Positions 9,223-19,400 are shown, counted from the stretch's first letter. The stretch: 64,000 bases of DNA from Caulobacter radicis (GCF_003094615.1 NZ_QDKO01000009.1:124001-188000), one strand, 5' to 3'. A program made the numbers and translations. The notes: generated by a model not told the origin, from the letters alone.

Positions 9223-9881
9223 GGATCCAGCCGGTAGCCGGCGCCGCGCAGGGTCTGAAGCTGCGGGCCGTCGGGCAGCAGCTTGCGGCGCAGCCGGCCC
9301 ACATGCACCTCCAGCGCGTTGGGCGAGGCGGGCTGCTCATCGGGAAACACCTCGGCCGCCAGCTGGCCGCGGTCGACCACCCGTCCGGGGCGCATGGCCA
9401 GGGCCTTGAGCGCGGCCCATTCGCGGGGACGCAGGTCCAGCCGCCGCTGGCCGACCCAGGCCGCGCCGGCCTCCCAGTCGCAGGTCAGCGAGCCCAGGGT
9501 GACGATGCGGGCGGCATAGCCGCTCTTGCGGCGGACCACGGCGCGCACCCGGGCCACCAGCTCGAACGGGTCGAAAGGTTTGAGCACATAGTCGTCGGCG
9601 CCCATGTCGAGGCCGGCGATGCGGTCCTGCACGGCGTCGCGGGCCGTCAGCACGACAATCGGGGTGGAAAAGCCCTCGCGACGCAGGCGCGACAGGATCT
9701 CGAAGCCGTCGATGTCGGGCAGGCCGATGTCGAGGATCATGGCGTCGAAGTCGCCGGGCAGGGCCAGGGCCAGCGCCGCCTCGCCGGTCTCGGCGCAGAC
9801 GGCCTGGTGCCCCTCGCTCTCGAGCGTGGCGGTCAGCGAGCGGCGCAGAGGCGGATCATCCTCGACAACGAGTATCTTCAT
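9219..9881 (-). CDS. OmpR-family response regulator, TctD-like
   Basis: 220 residues. The receiver domain (1-120) has the acidic pocket 'VVEDDPP', the phospho-acceptor Asp51 in 'MILDIGLPDIDG', Thr in 'VVLTARD' and Lys in 'VLKPFDPFE'. A C-terminal winged-helix DNA-binding domain ('LRPREWAALKALAM ... VHVGRLRRKL') follows. It is first in the operon with the sensor kinase and divergent from the solute-binding lipoprotein; only about 57 bases separate the two starts. It therefore probably controls that lipoprotein gene from the shared intergenic region. This arrangement is typical of TctDE-like control of uptake. Confidence 0.93.
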   Translation of the reverse strand: MKILVVEDDPPLRRSLTATLESEGHQAVCAETGEAALALALPGDFDAMILDIGLPDIDGFEILSRLRREGFSTPIVVLTARDAVQDRIAGLDMGADDYVLKPFDPFELVARVRAVVRRKSGYAARIVTLGSLTCDWEAGAAWVGQRRLDLRPREWAALKALAMRPGRVVDRGQLAAEVFPDEQPASPNALEVHVGRLRRKLLPDGPQLQTLRGAGYRLDP

Positions 9882-9938
9882 CGGGGATGTAGCGGGTCAC
9901 GACGCGAAACGAGGGGAGCGCCGGCCATCCGACGCCGA

Positions 9939-11015
9939 TTGACAGTCGAGGTCAAGAGACGCCGGGCGCTGGGCCTGATCGGCGCGGCGGGCCTGGCCGC
10001 GCTGGCGGGGGCCTGCGCGCCGCGTGTCGAGGGCCAGGCGACCAGCGGCTGGGACGTGATGGGCGCGCAGCGCGAGGGCGAGGTCGTCGTCTATGTGAAC
10101 ACCGGCGTCTATGGCCCGGTGGCCGAGGGCTTCCGCAAGCGTTTTCCCAAGATCAAGCTGACCATGGTCGAGGTCGCCGCCCGCCCGCTGCAGGCGCGGG
10201 TGATGGCCGAGACCCACAGCGGCGCGCCCGTCGCCGACGTGGCCTGGAGCTCGTCGATGGACATCCAGGTCAAGCTGATCAACGACGGCTACGCCCAGAC
10301 CTATCGCAGCCCCGAGGCCCGCCACCTGCCGGCCTGGGCGGTGTGGCGCGACCAGGGCTTCGGCGTCACCGCCGAGCCGATCGTCTTCGCCTACAACAAG
10401 CGTCTCCTGAAAGAGGAGGACGTGCCGCGCAGCCACGCGGCGCTGCTGGCGGCCCTGCGCGACGACCCGGCCCGCTGGCGCGGCAGGATCGCCATGTACG
10501 ACCCGGAAAAGAGCGGGGTCGGGTTCCTCTACATGTCCAGCGACACGGTGGTCTATCCGGACGCCTGGGCGCTGTACGACGCCCTGGCCGCCTCGGATCC
10601 CGGGCTCTACGTGCCGGGCGCGCCGATCCTGGCCAGCGTCACGGCTGGCCAGCATCTGCTGGCCTACGACATGAACCGCTCCTACGCCGACTGGTGGGCG
10701 CGAGGGCAGGGGCCGGACATCGGCTATGTCACGCCCAGCGACTACTATCTGTCGATCGCGCGGGTGGCGTTCATCACCCGCGCCGCACCGCATCCCAAGG
10801 CCGCGCGCCTGTTCCTCGACTACCTGATGTCGGAGGAGGGCCAGCGGCGCCTGGCGCAGGCGCGGCTGACGCCGATCCGCGAGGGACTGGGCGCGGCCCC
10901 GCCGCCGGGCGGGCGGCCGATCCGGGTCGGGCCGGCCCTGCTGGCCAATTTCGACCAGGGACGGCGCGAGGAGATGCTGGCCCGCTGGCGTCGCGCCCGG
11001 GGCGATCGCGACTAG
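9939..11015 (+). CDS. Tat-exported solute-binding lipoprotein (ABC iron/thiamine/phosphonate-type)
   Basis: 358 residues. The start is taken as TTG 9939 because no ATG or GTG lies between it and the divergent gene; a weak start is a caveat. The leader has 'KRRRALGL', a hydrophobic stretch and 'LAGAC', that is, a Tat-like twin arginine plus lipobox. The mature part fits the type 2 periplasmic binding fold of the Fe(III)/AfuA-like group: 'GEVVVYVNTG', 'GFRKRFPKIKLTMVEV', 'DVAWSSSMDIQVKLI', 'AYNKRLLKEEDVP', 'HPKAARLFLDYLMSEEGQ'. No permease or ATPase is adjacent, so it may serve as a sensory ligand carrier for the TctDE-like pair rather than as a transporter component. Confidence 0.85.
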   Translation: MTVEVKRRRALGLIGAAGLAALAGACAPRVEGQATSGWDVMGAQREGEVVVYVNTGVYGPVAEGFRKRFPKIKLTMVEVAARPLQARVMAETHSGAPVADVAWSSSMDIQVKLINDGYAQTYRSPEARHLPAWAVWRDQGFGVTAEPIVFAYNKRLLKEEDVPRSHAALLAALRDDPARWRGRIAMYDPEKSGVGFLYMSSDTVVYPDAWALYDALAASDPGLYVPGAPILASVTAGQHLLAYDMNRSYADWWARGQGPDIGYVTPSDYYLSIARVAFITRAAPHPKAARLFLDYLMSEEGQRRLAQARLTPIREGLGAAPPPGGRPIRVGPALLANFDQGRREEMLARWRRARGDRD

Positions 11016-11289
11016 GCGCCCGCGGATTGATCAATTTCTGATCTTTATTTGTGCAAATTGGCCTACCGGGCCGAGCGCCAGCCCATTTTTGCGCCGGACG
11101 TTCGCGCCGCGAAGCTGTCACCGACCTGTCACGCGCACCCGATCGGCTGAAACCGACGGGCGACGCCGCGATCCCCTGGGTTGAACTTCAGGAAGAACGT
11201 GCCCGCGCATCGGTCGAGGCGCGGCGAAAACGTGCCGCTTCCGGCGGTTTTGCCGAGGCCGGAACGCCCGGCCTAACTGATCCTGCTCT
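11016..11289. other. Intergenic leader region before the riboswitch
   Basis: No convincing gene. The first 60 bases after the solute-binding protein are AT-rich (around 11027-11062) and are the most likely place for the promoter of the downstream riboswitch transcript. The rest is ordinary GC-rich sequence. I could not define -35/-10 boxes with confidence. Confidence 0.4.
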
Positions 11290-11470
11290 TGCGGAAGAGA
11301 TCAGGTTCTACCCGACGCCGAAGGCGCAACCGCCCCGGAAACGCTCAGGCAAAAGGACCGCGGAGCACAAGGACGCTGGAAAGCAGGCGCGCCTCCAGGA
11401 GGGGCGTCTCGCCGAAGGAGCAAGGGCGCGATCGCGTTCCGAATCTCTCAGGCCAACAGGACAGCGGGGG
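11290..11470 (+). promoter_or_regulatory. Tandem glycine riboswitch (gcvT type)
   Basis: Two aptamers with the conserved glycine-riboswitch core are visible. Aptamer 1 has 'GCCGAAGGCGCAA' (about 11317-11329) and 'GCTCAGGCAAAAGGACC' (11343-11359). Aptamer 2 has 'GCCGAAGGAGCAA' (11411-11423) and 'CTCTCAGGCCAACAGGAC' (11445-11462). The order (CCGAAGG.GCAA, then CTCAGGCAAAAGGAC) and the short linker are those of the cooperative tandem form. It sits in the leader of the TonB-dependent receptor gene, about 135 bases before its start, rather than before glycine-cleavage genes. Whether glycine switches expression on or off cannot be decided from sequence alone. Confidence 0.93.
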
Positions 11471-11587
11471 CAGAGGAACGCCTTGCGATCAGGCGGGCGG
11501 CGCGTCGTGCGCCGCTGGCGGATCGCGGCTGCTGGATCGTCCAGTTCATGGACGGCTCGGGGCGGGGGCGACTGTCGACTGCATGTT

Positions 11588-11602
11588 TGAGAGGGGATCT
11601 CA
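11588..11602 (+). promoter_or_regulatory. Hairpin enclosing the Shine-Dalgarno site
   Basis: TGAGA at 11588-11592 pairs with TCTCA at 11598-11602 and places the purine-rich GAGAGGGG ribosome-binding site in stem and loop, directly before the TTG start at 11604. It could be the output element of the glycine riboswitch. The stem is only five pairs, so this is suggestive. Confidence 0.5.
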
Positions 11603-11603
11603 C

Positions 11604-14312
11604 TTGGCATTTTCACGTCACTCCCGCCGCGCCCTGCTGATCGGCGCCAGCATCCTGCCCGCGGCGCTCGCCCTGCACGGCGCCGCCCTGGCCCAGACCT
11701 CGGGCGACAAGGCCGACGACAGCGTCGGCGAGATCGTCGTCACCGCCTCGCGCATCGACCGCGCCGGCTTCCAGGCCCCGACCCCGACCGTGCGGGTCAC
11801 CGACGCCGACCTGGCCGTTGGCGCCCGTCCGAACATCGCCGCGGCCCTGAACGACCTGCCGCAGTTTCGCGCCACCACCTCGGCCCAGACCACCGGCACC
11901 AACACCGGCGCCGGCAACGCGCCGCTCGACCTGCGCGGCCTGGGCATCAGCCGCACCCTGGTGCTGATCGACGGCCGCCGCTTCTCGGGCGAGAACGACC
12001 TGAACGTGGTGCCCAGCGTGCTGGTGAAAGGCGTCGACGTCGTCACCGGCGGCGCTTCGGCCGCCTGGGGCTCGGGCGCCGTGGCGGGCGTGGCCAACAT
12101 CATGATCGACCGCAACTTCACCGGCGGAAAGCTGGGCGTCGAGGGCGGCATCTCGTCCTTTGACGACGCCGAGCAGGTGCGCGTCGAAGGCGCCTGGGGC
12201 ACGGGCTTCGCCGACGGCCGCGGCCACTTCGTGATCGGCGGCGAGTTCCTGAACAACGAAGGCGTGGTTCCCAAGAACAGCCGTCCCAACATCGGCCGCT
12301 GGGCCACCGTTCCCAACGGCGACGGCCGCTACAAGCTGGCGCCTGACGTCGGCTTCTCGAACGCGGCCTATGGCGGCCTGATCATGTCGGGCGTGCTGAA
12401 GGGCAAGGCCTTCAATCCCGACGGCAGCCTGCGCGACTTCGACTACGGCACGGTCAGCGGCGCCAACTCGATCGGCGGCGAAGGCCCCTCGAACGACGAC
12501 CTCTCGCCGCTGGTCACGCCCCAGCGCCGCTATGCGACCATGGCCAGCGTCACCTACGACCTGACCGACAGCGTCAAGCTGACGGCCGAGCTGCGCCATT
12601 CGCGGATGTGGAACGACTACGTCTGGTTCGGCGACCACAACCGCGGCAACCTGACGATCAAGGCCGACAACGCCTTCCTGCCGACCGCCGTGCGCACCGC
12701 CCTGGCCAACGCCGGCGAGACCCAGTTCACCATGGGCCGCTTCAACAGCGACCTGTCGTACTCGACCATCGACTTCGAACGCGTGGCGACGCAAGGCACG
12801 ATCGCGCTGGACGGCGCGTTCGGCGACGGCTGGCGCTGGAGCGCCTACTACAGCCATGGGGAGAACGAGAACAACATCGACACCCCCGGGTTCCTGCTGA
12901 CCCAGAACTACGCCAACGCCGTGGACTCGGTGATCAACCCGACCACCGGCCAGGCCGTCTGCCGCGTCGCCCTGACCAACCCGACCAGCAACTGCGTGCC
13001 GATCAACCTGTTCGGCGAAGGCGCGCCGTCGGCCGAAGCCATTGCCTATGTCACCGGCACGCCCAGCATGCGTGAGACCAGCAAGATCGACGTCGGCGGC
13101 TTCAGCCTGCGCGGCGAGCCCTTCGAACTGCCGGCCGGTCCCGTCTCGATCGCCGTCGGCGGCGAGGCCCGCAAGGAGTCGGTCGACCGCTCGGTCGGCG
13201 CGCTCGACACGGCCAAGGCCTTCACCTCGTTCAGCTTCTCGGCCATGTCGGGCAGCTTCACGGTCAAGGAAGCCTTCGCCGAAGTGCTGGTGCCTGTCGT
13301 CCGCGACGTGCCGGTGCTCAACAAGCTCGAGGTCAACGCCGCCGCCCGCATCAGCGACTACGACACCACCGGCTCGATCTGGTCGTGGAAGCTGGGCGCG
13401 ACCAACGAGTTCTTCCCGGGCTTCCGGGGCCGCATCACCCAGTCGCGCGACATCCGCTCGGCCAACCTGACCGAACTCTTCACCACCAGCACGACGGGCT
13501 ACAACACCATCGTCGACCCTGTGACCAGCTCCAGCGTCTACGTGCTGACCAACGGCGGCGGCAACCAGGCCCTGCAGCCGGAAACGGCCAAGACCTTCAC
13601 GGCCGGCTTCGTCTACTCGCCGCCGCAGATCCCCGGCTTCAACGTCTCGGTCGACTACTACAACATCGACATCGACGACGTGATCACCACGATCGGCGCC
13701 CAGGACATCGTCACCCGCTGCGCCGCCGGCAACCAGGACATGTGCTCGCGGATCACCCGCGACAGCGCCACCAACGCCATCACCCGGATCGTCTCCACCT
13801 ACGTCAACCTGTCGAACTACAAGACCGACGGCGTCGACGTGGAGATGTCCTACTCGATGGACGCCTCGCGCGTGCATTCCAGCCTGGACGGCCGCCTGCG
13901 CCTGCGCACGGTCGGCACCTGGGTCAACAACCTGACCACCGACGACGGCGTCAGCGAGATCGACTACGTCCGCTCGCAGGGCTACTCGTTCGGCCTGGGC
14001 GTGCCGGAGTTCCGGGTCGTCAGCAGCCTGGACTATTCGGGTCCGGTGTTCGGGGCCAACCTGCGGGCCCGCTACATCTCGCCCGGCAACTACAACAACA
14101 CCGTCGATCTCGTGAACGGCCACATCAAGGCCTACACCTATGTCGACCTGGGCGTGCGCGCCAAGCTGCCTGAGTTCAATGGCTACAACGTCGAGCTCTA
14201 CGCCAACGCCACGAACCTGTTCGACAAGGAGCCGCCGATCGGCTCGCTCTACTCGCCCTACTACGACGTCATCGGTCGCTACGTGACCCTGGGCGCGCGG
14301 ATGCGCTTCTAG
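11604..14312 (+). CDS. TonB-dependent receptor (peptide/oligomer uptake type)
   Basis: 902 residues from TTG 11604, chosen for the strong GAGAGGGG ribosome site six bases upstream and a clean signal peptide ('RRALLIGASILPAALALHGAALAQ'). An ATG at 11583 is the alternative but lies before that site. A TonB-box-like 'GEIVVTASR' is followed by the plug domain ('LNDLPQFRATTS', 'LDLRGLGISRTLVLIDGRR', 'DVVTGGASAAWGSGAVAGVANIM') and a 22-strand-type barrel ending in '...YVTLGARMRF' with a C-terminal Phe. It resembles the long caulobacterial and xanthomonad receptors for peptides and saccharides. The riboswitch upstream and the exported peptidase downstream suggest uptake of glycine-containing peptides. 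Confidence 0.92.
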   Translation: MAFSRHSRRALLIGASILPAALALHGAALAQTSGDKADDSVGEIVVTASRIDRAGFQAPTPTVRVTDADLAVGARPNIAAALNDLPQFRATTSAQTTGTNTGAGNAPLDLRGLGISRTLVLIDGRRFSGENDLNVVPSVLVKGVDVVTGGASAAWGSGAVAGVANIMIDRNFTGGKLGVEGGISSFDDAEQVRVEGAWGTGFADGRGHFVIGGEFLNNEGVVPKNSRPNIGRWATVPNGDGRYKLAPDVGFSNAAYGGLIMSGVLKGKAFNPDGSLRDFDYGTVSGANSIGGEGPSNDDLSPLVTPQRRYATMASVTYDLTDSVKLTAELRHSRMWNDYVWFGDHNRGNLTIKADNAFLPTAVRTALANAGETQFTMGRFNSDLSYSTIDFERVATQGTIALDGAFGDGWRWSAYYSHGENENNIDTPGFLLTQNYANAVDSVINPTTGQAVCRVALTNPTSNCVPINLFGEGAPSAEAIAYVTGTPSMRETSKIDVGGFSLRGEPFELPAGPVSIAVGGEARKESVDRSVGALDTAKAFTSFSFSAMSGSFTVKEAFAEVLVPVVRDVPVLNKLEVNAAARISDYDTTGSIWSWKLGATNEFFPGFRGRITQSRDIRSANLTELFTTSTTGYNTIVDPVTSSSVYVLTNGGGNQALQPETAKTFTAGFVYSPPQIPGFNVSVDYYNIDIDDVITTIGAQDIVTRCAAGNQDMCSRITRDSATNAITRIVSTYVNLSNYKTDGVDVEMSYSMDASRVHSSLDGRLRLRTVGTWVNNLTTDDGVSEIDYVRSQGYSFGLGVPEFRVVSSLDYSGPVFGANLRARYISPGNYNNTVDLVNGHIKAYTYVDLGVRAKLPEFNGYNVELYANATNLFDKEPPIGSLYSPYYDVIGRYVTLGARMRF

Positions 14313-14370
14313 GGACGCTAAGGACCTGGCGCGCGCCGTCGCCCCCGCCGGCCGCGCCAGACCCCAGCGA

Positions 14371-14402
14371 GGTCCGGAGCCTTCCCCCAAGGCTTCGGAC
14401 CC
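14371..14402 (+). terminator. Strong hairpin between receptor and peptidase
   Basis: GGTCCGGAGCCTT and AAGGCTTCGGACC form a 13-pair stem with one wobble pair around a C-rich loop. No T-run follows, so it may be a partial terminator, attenuator or mRNA-stabilising hairpin. Confidence 0.55.
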
Positions 14403-14413
14403 GGCCGATACCC

Positions 14414-14447
14414 GCGCCGCCGGCCGCACCCTCCGGGCCGGCGGCGC
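14414..14447 (+). terminator. Second GC-rich hairpin before the peptidase gene
   Basis: GCGCCGCCGGCC pairs perfectly with GGCCGGCGGCGC around a 10-base loop, 27 bases before the peptidase ATG. With the hairpin at 14371-14402 it makes a two-hairpin intercistronic region. No U-tract is present. Confidence 0.5.
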
Positions 14448-14474
14448 CTCACCCCCTCGATTGGTGATTTCCCC

Positions 14475-16424
14475 ATGATCTCACGCCTTACCCTGGCGCT
14501 CGCCCTGATGGCGTCGAGCGGCGGCCTCGCCATGGCCCAAAGCGCTCCCGTGGCCGCCGTTCCGGCCGCCATCGTCGCCGACGGCCTGCCGCCGGTCCCG
14601 CAGGAACTGGTCTCGGCGACCACGCCCTATCTGCAGGCCCGCCACGCCAACTTCCTGGGCTGGAACCCGGCCGACCGCTCGATGCTGATCAAGACCCGCT
14701 TCGGCGGCACCGACCAGGTGCATACGGTGGCGGGTCCGGGCGCCGATCGCCGCCAGCTGAGCTTCGAGGCCGAGCCGATCCTGGCCGCCGCCCTGTCGCC
14801 GGCCGGCGACGCGCTGGTGGTGCAGAAGGACGTCGGCGGCGACGAGTTCTACCAGCTCTACCTGCTGGTCGACGGCCGCCCGCGCCTGGTGACCGACGGC
14901 AAGAGCCGCAACTGGTTCGGCGCCTGGTCGCCCGACGGCAAGCAGGTCGGCTACGCCTCCTCGCGCCGCAACGGCGCGGACATGGACCTCTATGTGGTCG
15001 ACCCGCGCGATCCCAAGACCGACCGCCTGGTCGCCAAGGTCACCGGCGGCGGCTGGAACATCGCCGACTTCTCGGCCGACGGCAAAAAGGCCCTGGTGCT
15101 CAATCGCATGTCGATCAACGAGGCCATGGTCTACGAACTCGACTTGGCCAGCGGCGCGATGGTTCCACTGACCGACCCCAAGGCCAAGGCCTCGTTCGTC
15201 GATCCCCACTACGCCCACGACGGCGCGGTGTGGCTGACCTCGGACAAGGACAGCGACTTCCTGCGCCTGGGCCGCCTCGACGCCAAGAGCAAGGCCTTCG
15301 TTCCGGTCAGCAAGGAAGCGCGCTGGGACGTCTCCGACTTCGCCCTGTCGCCCGACGGAAGCTTCGCGGTCTACGCCATCAACGAGGCGGGCGTGTCGCG
15401 CGTGCGGGTGCTCGACCTGGCCAGCGGCGCGGTGCGCACCGTCGACGGCCTGCCGGGCGGCGTCATCCCCTACAGCATCGGCCCGGCCATCGAGATTTCG
15501 CCGTGGGGCGACATCGGCCTGTCGATGTCTTCGGCCAAGGTCGCCGGCGACGCCTTCGCGATCGACGCCAAGACGCTGAAGGTCACCCAGTGGACCCACA
15601 GCGAGACCGGCGGCCTGGACCCCGCCAGGAACGTCGAGCCGCGCCTGGTGGAGATCAAGAGCTTCGACGGCGAGACGGTCTCGGGCTTCCTCTACCAGCC
15701 CGATCCGGCCAGGTTCCCGGGCAAGCGCCCGCTGATCGTCGACATCCACGGCGGTCCCGAAGGCCAGACCCGTCCCGACTTCCTCGGCGGCAACAACTAC
15801 CTGGTCAACGAACTGGGCGTGGCGCTGTTCTTCCCCAACGTCCGCGGCTCGTCGGGCTACGGCAAGCGCTTCGTCAATCTCGACAACGGCCCGTTCAAGC
15901 GCGAGGACTCGGTCAAGGACATCGGCGCCTTCCTCGACGCTCTGTCCAAGGAGCCGGCCCTGGACGCCGACCGTTTCGCGGTCAACGGCGTCTCGTACGG
16001 CGGCTACATGTGCTACGCCTCGGCCACGCACTACAGCCCGCGCCTGAAGGGCGCCAACTGCTACGTCGCGATCTCCAACTTCGTCACGTTCCTGGAGAAC
16101 ACCCAGTCCTACCGGCGCGACCTGCGCCGCGTGGAATACGGCGACGAGCGCGACCCCAAGCAGCGCGCCCAGCTGATGAAGATCTCGCCGCTGACCAGCG
16201 TCGACAAGATCACCATCCCGCTGCTGGTGGCCACGGGCGGCACGGACCCGCGCGTGCCGGCCTCCGAAGCCGACCAGATGATCGCCGCCGTCCGCGCCAA
16301 GGGCGGAGAGGCCTGGCACCTGCTGGCCAAGAACGACGGTCACGTCTTCCGCAAGAAGGAAAACGCCGACTACTACTTCTGGAGCAGCATCATGTTCTGG
16401 CGAAAGACGCTGTTGGGCGAATAG
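14475..16424 (+). CDS. Exported S9-family prolyl oligopeptidase / dipeptidyl aminopeptidase
   Basis: 649 residues with a signal peptide (cleavage near 'AMAQ'). The N-terminal half is a beta-propeller built of 'SPDG'-type blades. The C-terminal alpha/beta-hydrolase carries the nucleophile Ser507 in 'NGVSYGGYM', Asp591 in 'GGTDPRVP' and His623 in 'NDGHVF', a complete S9 triad. It hydrolyses short peptides in the periplasm. It lies 162 bases after the TonB receptor on the same strand with no obvious promoter between, so the two probably form one peptide-scavenging unit under the glycine riboswitch. The two hairpins between them could reduce or stabilise its mRNA relative to the receptor. Confidence 0.93.
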   Translation: MISRLTLALALMASSGGLAMAQSAPVAAVPAAIVADGLPPVPQELVSATTPYLQARHANFLGWNPADRSMLIKTRFGGTDQVHTVAGPGADRRQLSFEAEPILAAALSPAGDALVVQKDVGGDEFYQLYLLVDGRPRLVTDGKSRNWFGAWSPDGKQVGYASSRRNGADMDLYVVDPRDPKTDRLVAKVTGGGWNIADFSADGKKALVLNRMSINEAMVYELDLASGAMVPLTDPKAKASFVDPHYAHDGAVWLTSDKDSDFLRLGRLDAKSKAFVPVSKEARWDVSDFALSPDGSFAVYAINEAGVSRVRVLDLASGAVRTVDGLPGGVIPYSIGPAIEISPWGDIGLSMSSAKVAGDAFAIDAKTLKVTQWTHSETGGLDPARNVEPRLVEIKSFDGETVSGFLYQPDPARFPGKRPLIVDIHGGPEGQTRPDFLGGNNYLVNELGVALFFPNVRGSSGYGKRFVNLDNGPFKREDSVKDIGAFLDALSKEPALDADRFAVNGVSYGGYMCYASATHYSPRLKGANCYVAISNFVTFLENTQSYRRDLRRVEYGDERDPKQRAQLMKISPLTSVDKITIPLLVATGGTDPRVPASEADQMIAAVRAKGGEAWHLLAKNDGHVFRKKENADYYFWSSIMFWRKTLLGE

Positions 16425-16446
16425 CGTCGGACAGGTCAGGGAAGAG

Positions 16447-16476
16447 CAGGGCGCGGAACCACGGTTCCGCGCCCTG
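16447..16476. terminator. Bidirectional terminator
   Basis: CAGGGCGCGGAAC and GTTCCGCGCCCTG make a perfect 13-pair stem with a four-base loop, followed by TTT. It lies between the convergent peptidase and autotransporter genes and can serve both. Confidence 0.88.
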
Positions 16477-16497
16477 TTTCGTTGGGGCGAGCGTCGG

Positions 16498-19400
16498 TCA
16501 GAACGCCCAGCGCAGGCCCAGCGACGCCGCCTGGCGGCCGTTGTCGCCGAAGGCGCCGTCGTAGCCGCCGAACACGGTCAGGCCGCGCGACAGGTCGTAG
16601 GCCGCGCCGAGGCCGAGCGTGGCCAGGGTTCCGTCCTGGTCGAGGCCGGTGACGGACGACGGCGTGGCCAGCCCGACCAGCGTTCCCGAGGCCCGGGCCT
16701 CGTCGCCGCCGACCCGCGAGCGGAAGCCGACCGCGGCGTAGGGGTGCAGTCGTTCTCCGGCGGCCTGGCCGCCGATCAGCTCCAGCCGGCCGTCGACGAA
16801 CCAGTCGGTGCTGGTGTCGCCGGCCACCGCCAGGCCGAACGCGCCCCCGCCTTGCTCGACGAGCGCATCGCGGGTGACCGCGACATAGCTGGCGCCCAGC
16901 CGCGGCCGCAGCGTCCAGCCGTCGTTCAGTCGGGCCTGGTAGGAGAGTTCGACGTCGGCGATCCAGCTTTCCAGCTGATAGCCGCCGCGCGCGGTGGTCC
17001 CGGCGGCGCCGGCGGTGCGACGGGTCTCCAGGTCGGCCTTGTTGCGGGCGGCGGTCGCGCCGATCTGGAAGTCGCCGAGCCGCAGTCCGCCCTGGGCGCC
17101 GACGACGAAGCCGTCGGACTGGGTGCGGGCGTCGAGACCGGCGATCCGCTGGCGGCCGTCGAGATAGCCGACGAAGGCGCCGATCCAGGCCGACTTCACG
17201 CCATAGCCGACGCCGGCCAGGCCGCCGCTGCTGTCGATCTTGCCGTCCGCGACGCCGGCGGCCGCGTCGCCGTCCAGCTTGCGCCGACCGGCGATGGCCT
17301 GGCCGAAGCCGAACAGGCCGGGCGCATCGGGCGCGAACCGGGCCTGGCCGCGAGCGGCCTCGGCGATCGACAGGCCGTCGTCCGTGGCCAGGCGCACGGC
17401 CGAGGCATAGGCCTGGGGCGTGACGCGCAGCAGGGCGACAGGGTCGCTGCGGTAGGTCGCCTGGTCGGTCAGGGCCGGAAGGGCGGCGGCCAACGGGGCG
17501 CCGAGGCGATCGGCGACGAGGGCGTCGTTGAAGGTCGTGATGACCTGCGAGGCCTGGGCCGAGAAGGACGGGCTGGTGGTGAACAGCCCCAGCGCCTGCA
17601 CGCGGGTGGCGGTGCTGCGCAGGTAGAAGCCGTCGGCCTGGCCGCCCTGGACGGTGGAGAACGATCCGGAGACGCCGCCGGCGGCGACGATCAGGTCGAG
17701 GGTCCTGCCCGGCGCCAGCACGGCCGAGCCGGCGAGCTTCAGGGTCGCGCCCTGGGCGATGCTCAGGCGTCCGGAGATGACCAGCTTGTCGACGGCGGTC
17801 GGATCGATCTCGAACAGGGTGGTCGAGCCGGCGGCGAGGGCGACGTTGCCGGTCACCGTCATGGTCCCGGGCGAGGCGCCGGGGCTGAGAACGCCGGAGA
17901 CGGCGATGTCGCCGACCACGGTTCCGGCCGAGCCGAAGGTCGCGCCCTGGGCCACGGTGATGGTCGGGGCCGTCAGGGTCGAACCGGCCGCGCCGATCAG
18001 CCGTCCGCCCGAGACCTCGATGCGGTCGAAGGCATGGCTGCCCGACACCGAGCTCGTACCCGAGATCAGGCGCAGCGTCTCGAAGCCGCTGAACGGGGCG
18101 AGGTTCAGGGCGGTGGGCGCGGCGTCCGTGCCGGCGACCGTGAATTCCAGGCGATCGGCGCCCAGGCCGCCATTGGCCGTGCCGGTGAAGGCCGCGCCCG
18201 TCAGGCGCAGCACGTCGTCGCCCGAGCCGAGATCGACGGCGCCGCCGAACGCGCCGTTGATGGTCAGGCTGTCGGCGCCGCCGCCCAGGCCGATGGAGGC
18301 GACCTGGCCGTCGACGACCACCGTCTGGGCGCCGTCGCCGCCGTTGAGCGCGCCGACCGTGAAACCGGCCAGTCTCAGGTTCAGGCCGCTCGCCGCCAGG
18401 TCGATGGTCTCCCACGACTGGTCGAGCGTCAGGTTCAGGGTTCCGGTCCCGGTCGCGGCCAGGCGCTCGAAGCCGGCGCGGGCGTTCAGTCCGGCGCGGT
18501 CTCCGCTCAGGGCGACGATGTAGGTGTCGGTTCCCGCGCCGCCGTCGACGGTTCCGCCCACGGTCGAGCCCGCGCCTTCGGTGAAGCTGTCGTCGCCGTC
18601 GCCCAGCAGGACGTCGCCGGCGATCGAGCCCAGGTTGACGACCGTGTCCGCGCCGCCGCCGAGCGACACGCCGCCGGCGATCGCGCCCGCGTTGGTCAGG
18701 TGCTCGGCGTCGGCGCCGCCGGTGAAGGTGAAGGTCCCGGTGGTGGACAGCGCCGCGCCCGCGCCGACGCTGGCGAAGACGCCGTCCAGGCCGATGGTCG
18801 CGGTCTGGAAGGCGCCCGAATAGTTCAGGACCCCGCCGCCGATCTGGGTGAAGCGTTCGAAGTTGACGAACTGAGCGCCGTCGATCGAGCCGCCGCCGGT
18901 GGAGTCGATGGTCAGGGTGTCGAGACCCGCGCCGCCGTCGACCGCGCCGTTCATCAGCCCGCCGACCCACTGCACGAAGGTGTCGTTGCCGGCGCCCAGT
19001 TGCACGGCGCCGACGATCGCGCCGTAGTTCTCGATCACGTCGTCGCCGGCGCCCAGATCGATCGCGCCGGTGATCATGCCCTCGTTGCGGATCCGGTCGC
19101 CGCCCTGGCTGGTGCGGATGGCCGCTTCCTGGCCCGTGATCTCGCCCGTATTGACCAGGCTGAAGACCGTGCCGGAGTCGGCCTGGATCGCCGTCGCGCC
19201 GGTGCTGGCGATCAGGCCGCCGTTGACGACGCTCATGCCGGCGAGGCCCGAGGCCTGGACGGCCGGGCCGGCCGTCCTGATGGTTCCGCTGTTCTCGATG
19301 ACCGCGGTCTGGCTGACGCCCACCGAGCGGCCGCCGCCCGCCAGCTGGATCAGCTCGCCGGTATTGACGAAGCGCTCCAGGTCCGAAACGCCCGTGGCGT

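Noticed and set aside
11613..14429. A 938-codon frame antisense to the TonB receptor
   Set aside because: A shadow of the receptor gene; the receptor strand has the signal peptide, plug and barrel motifs.
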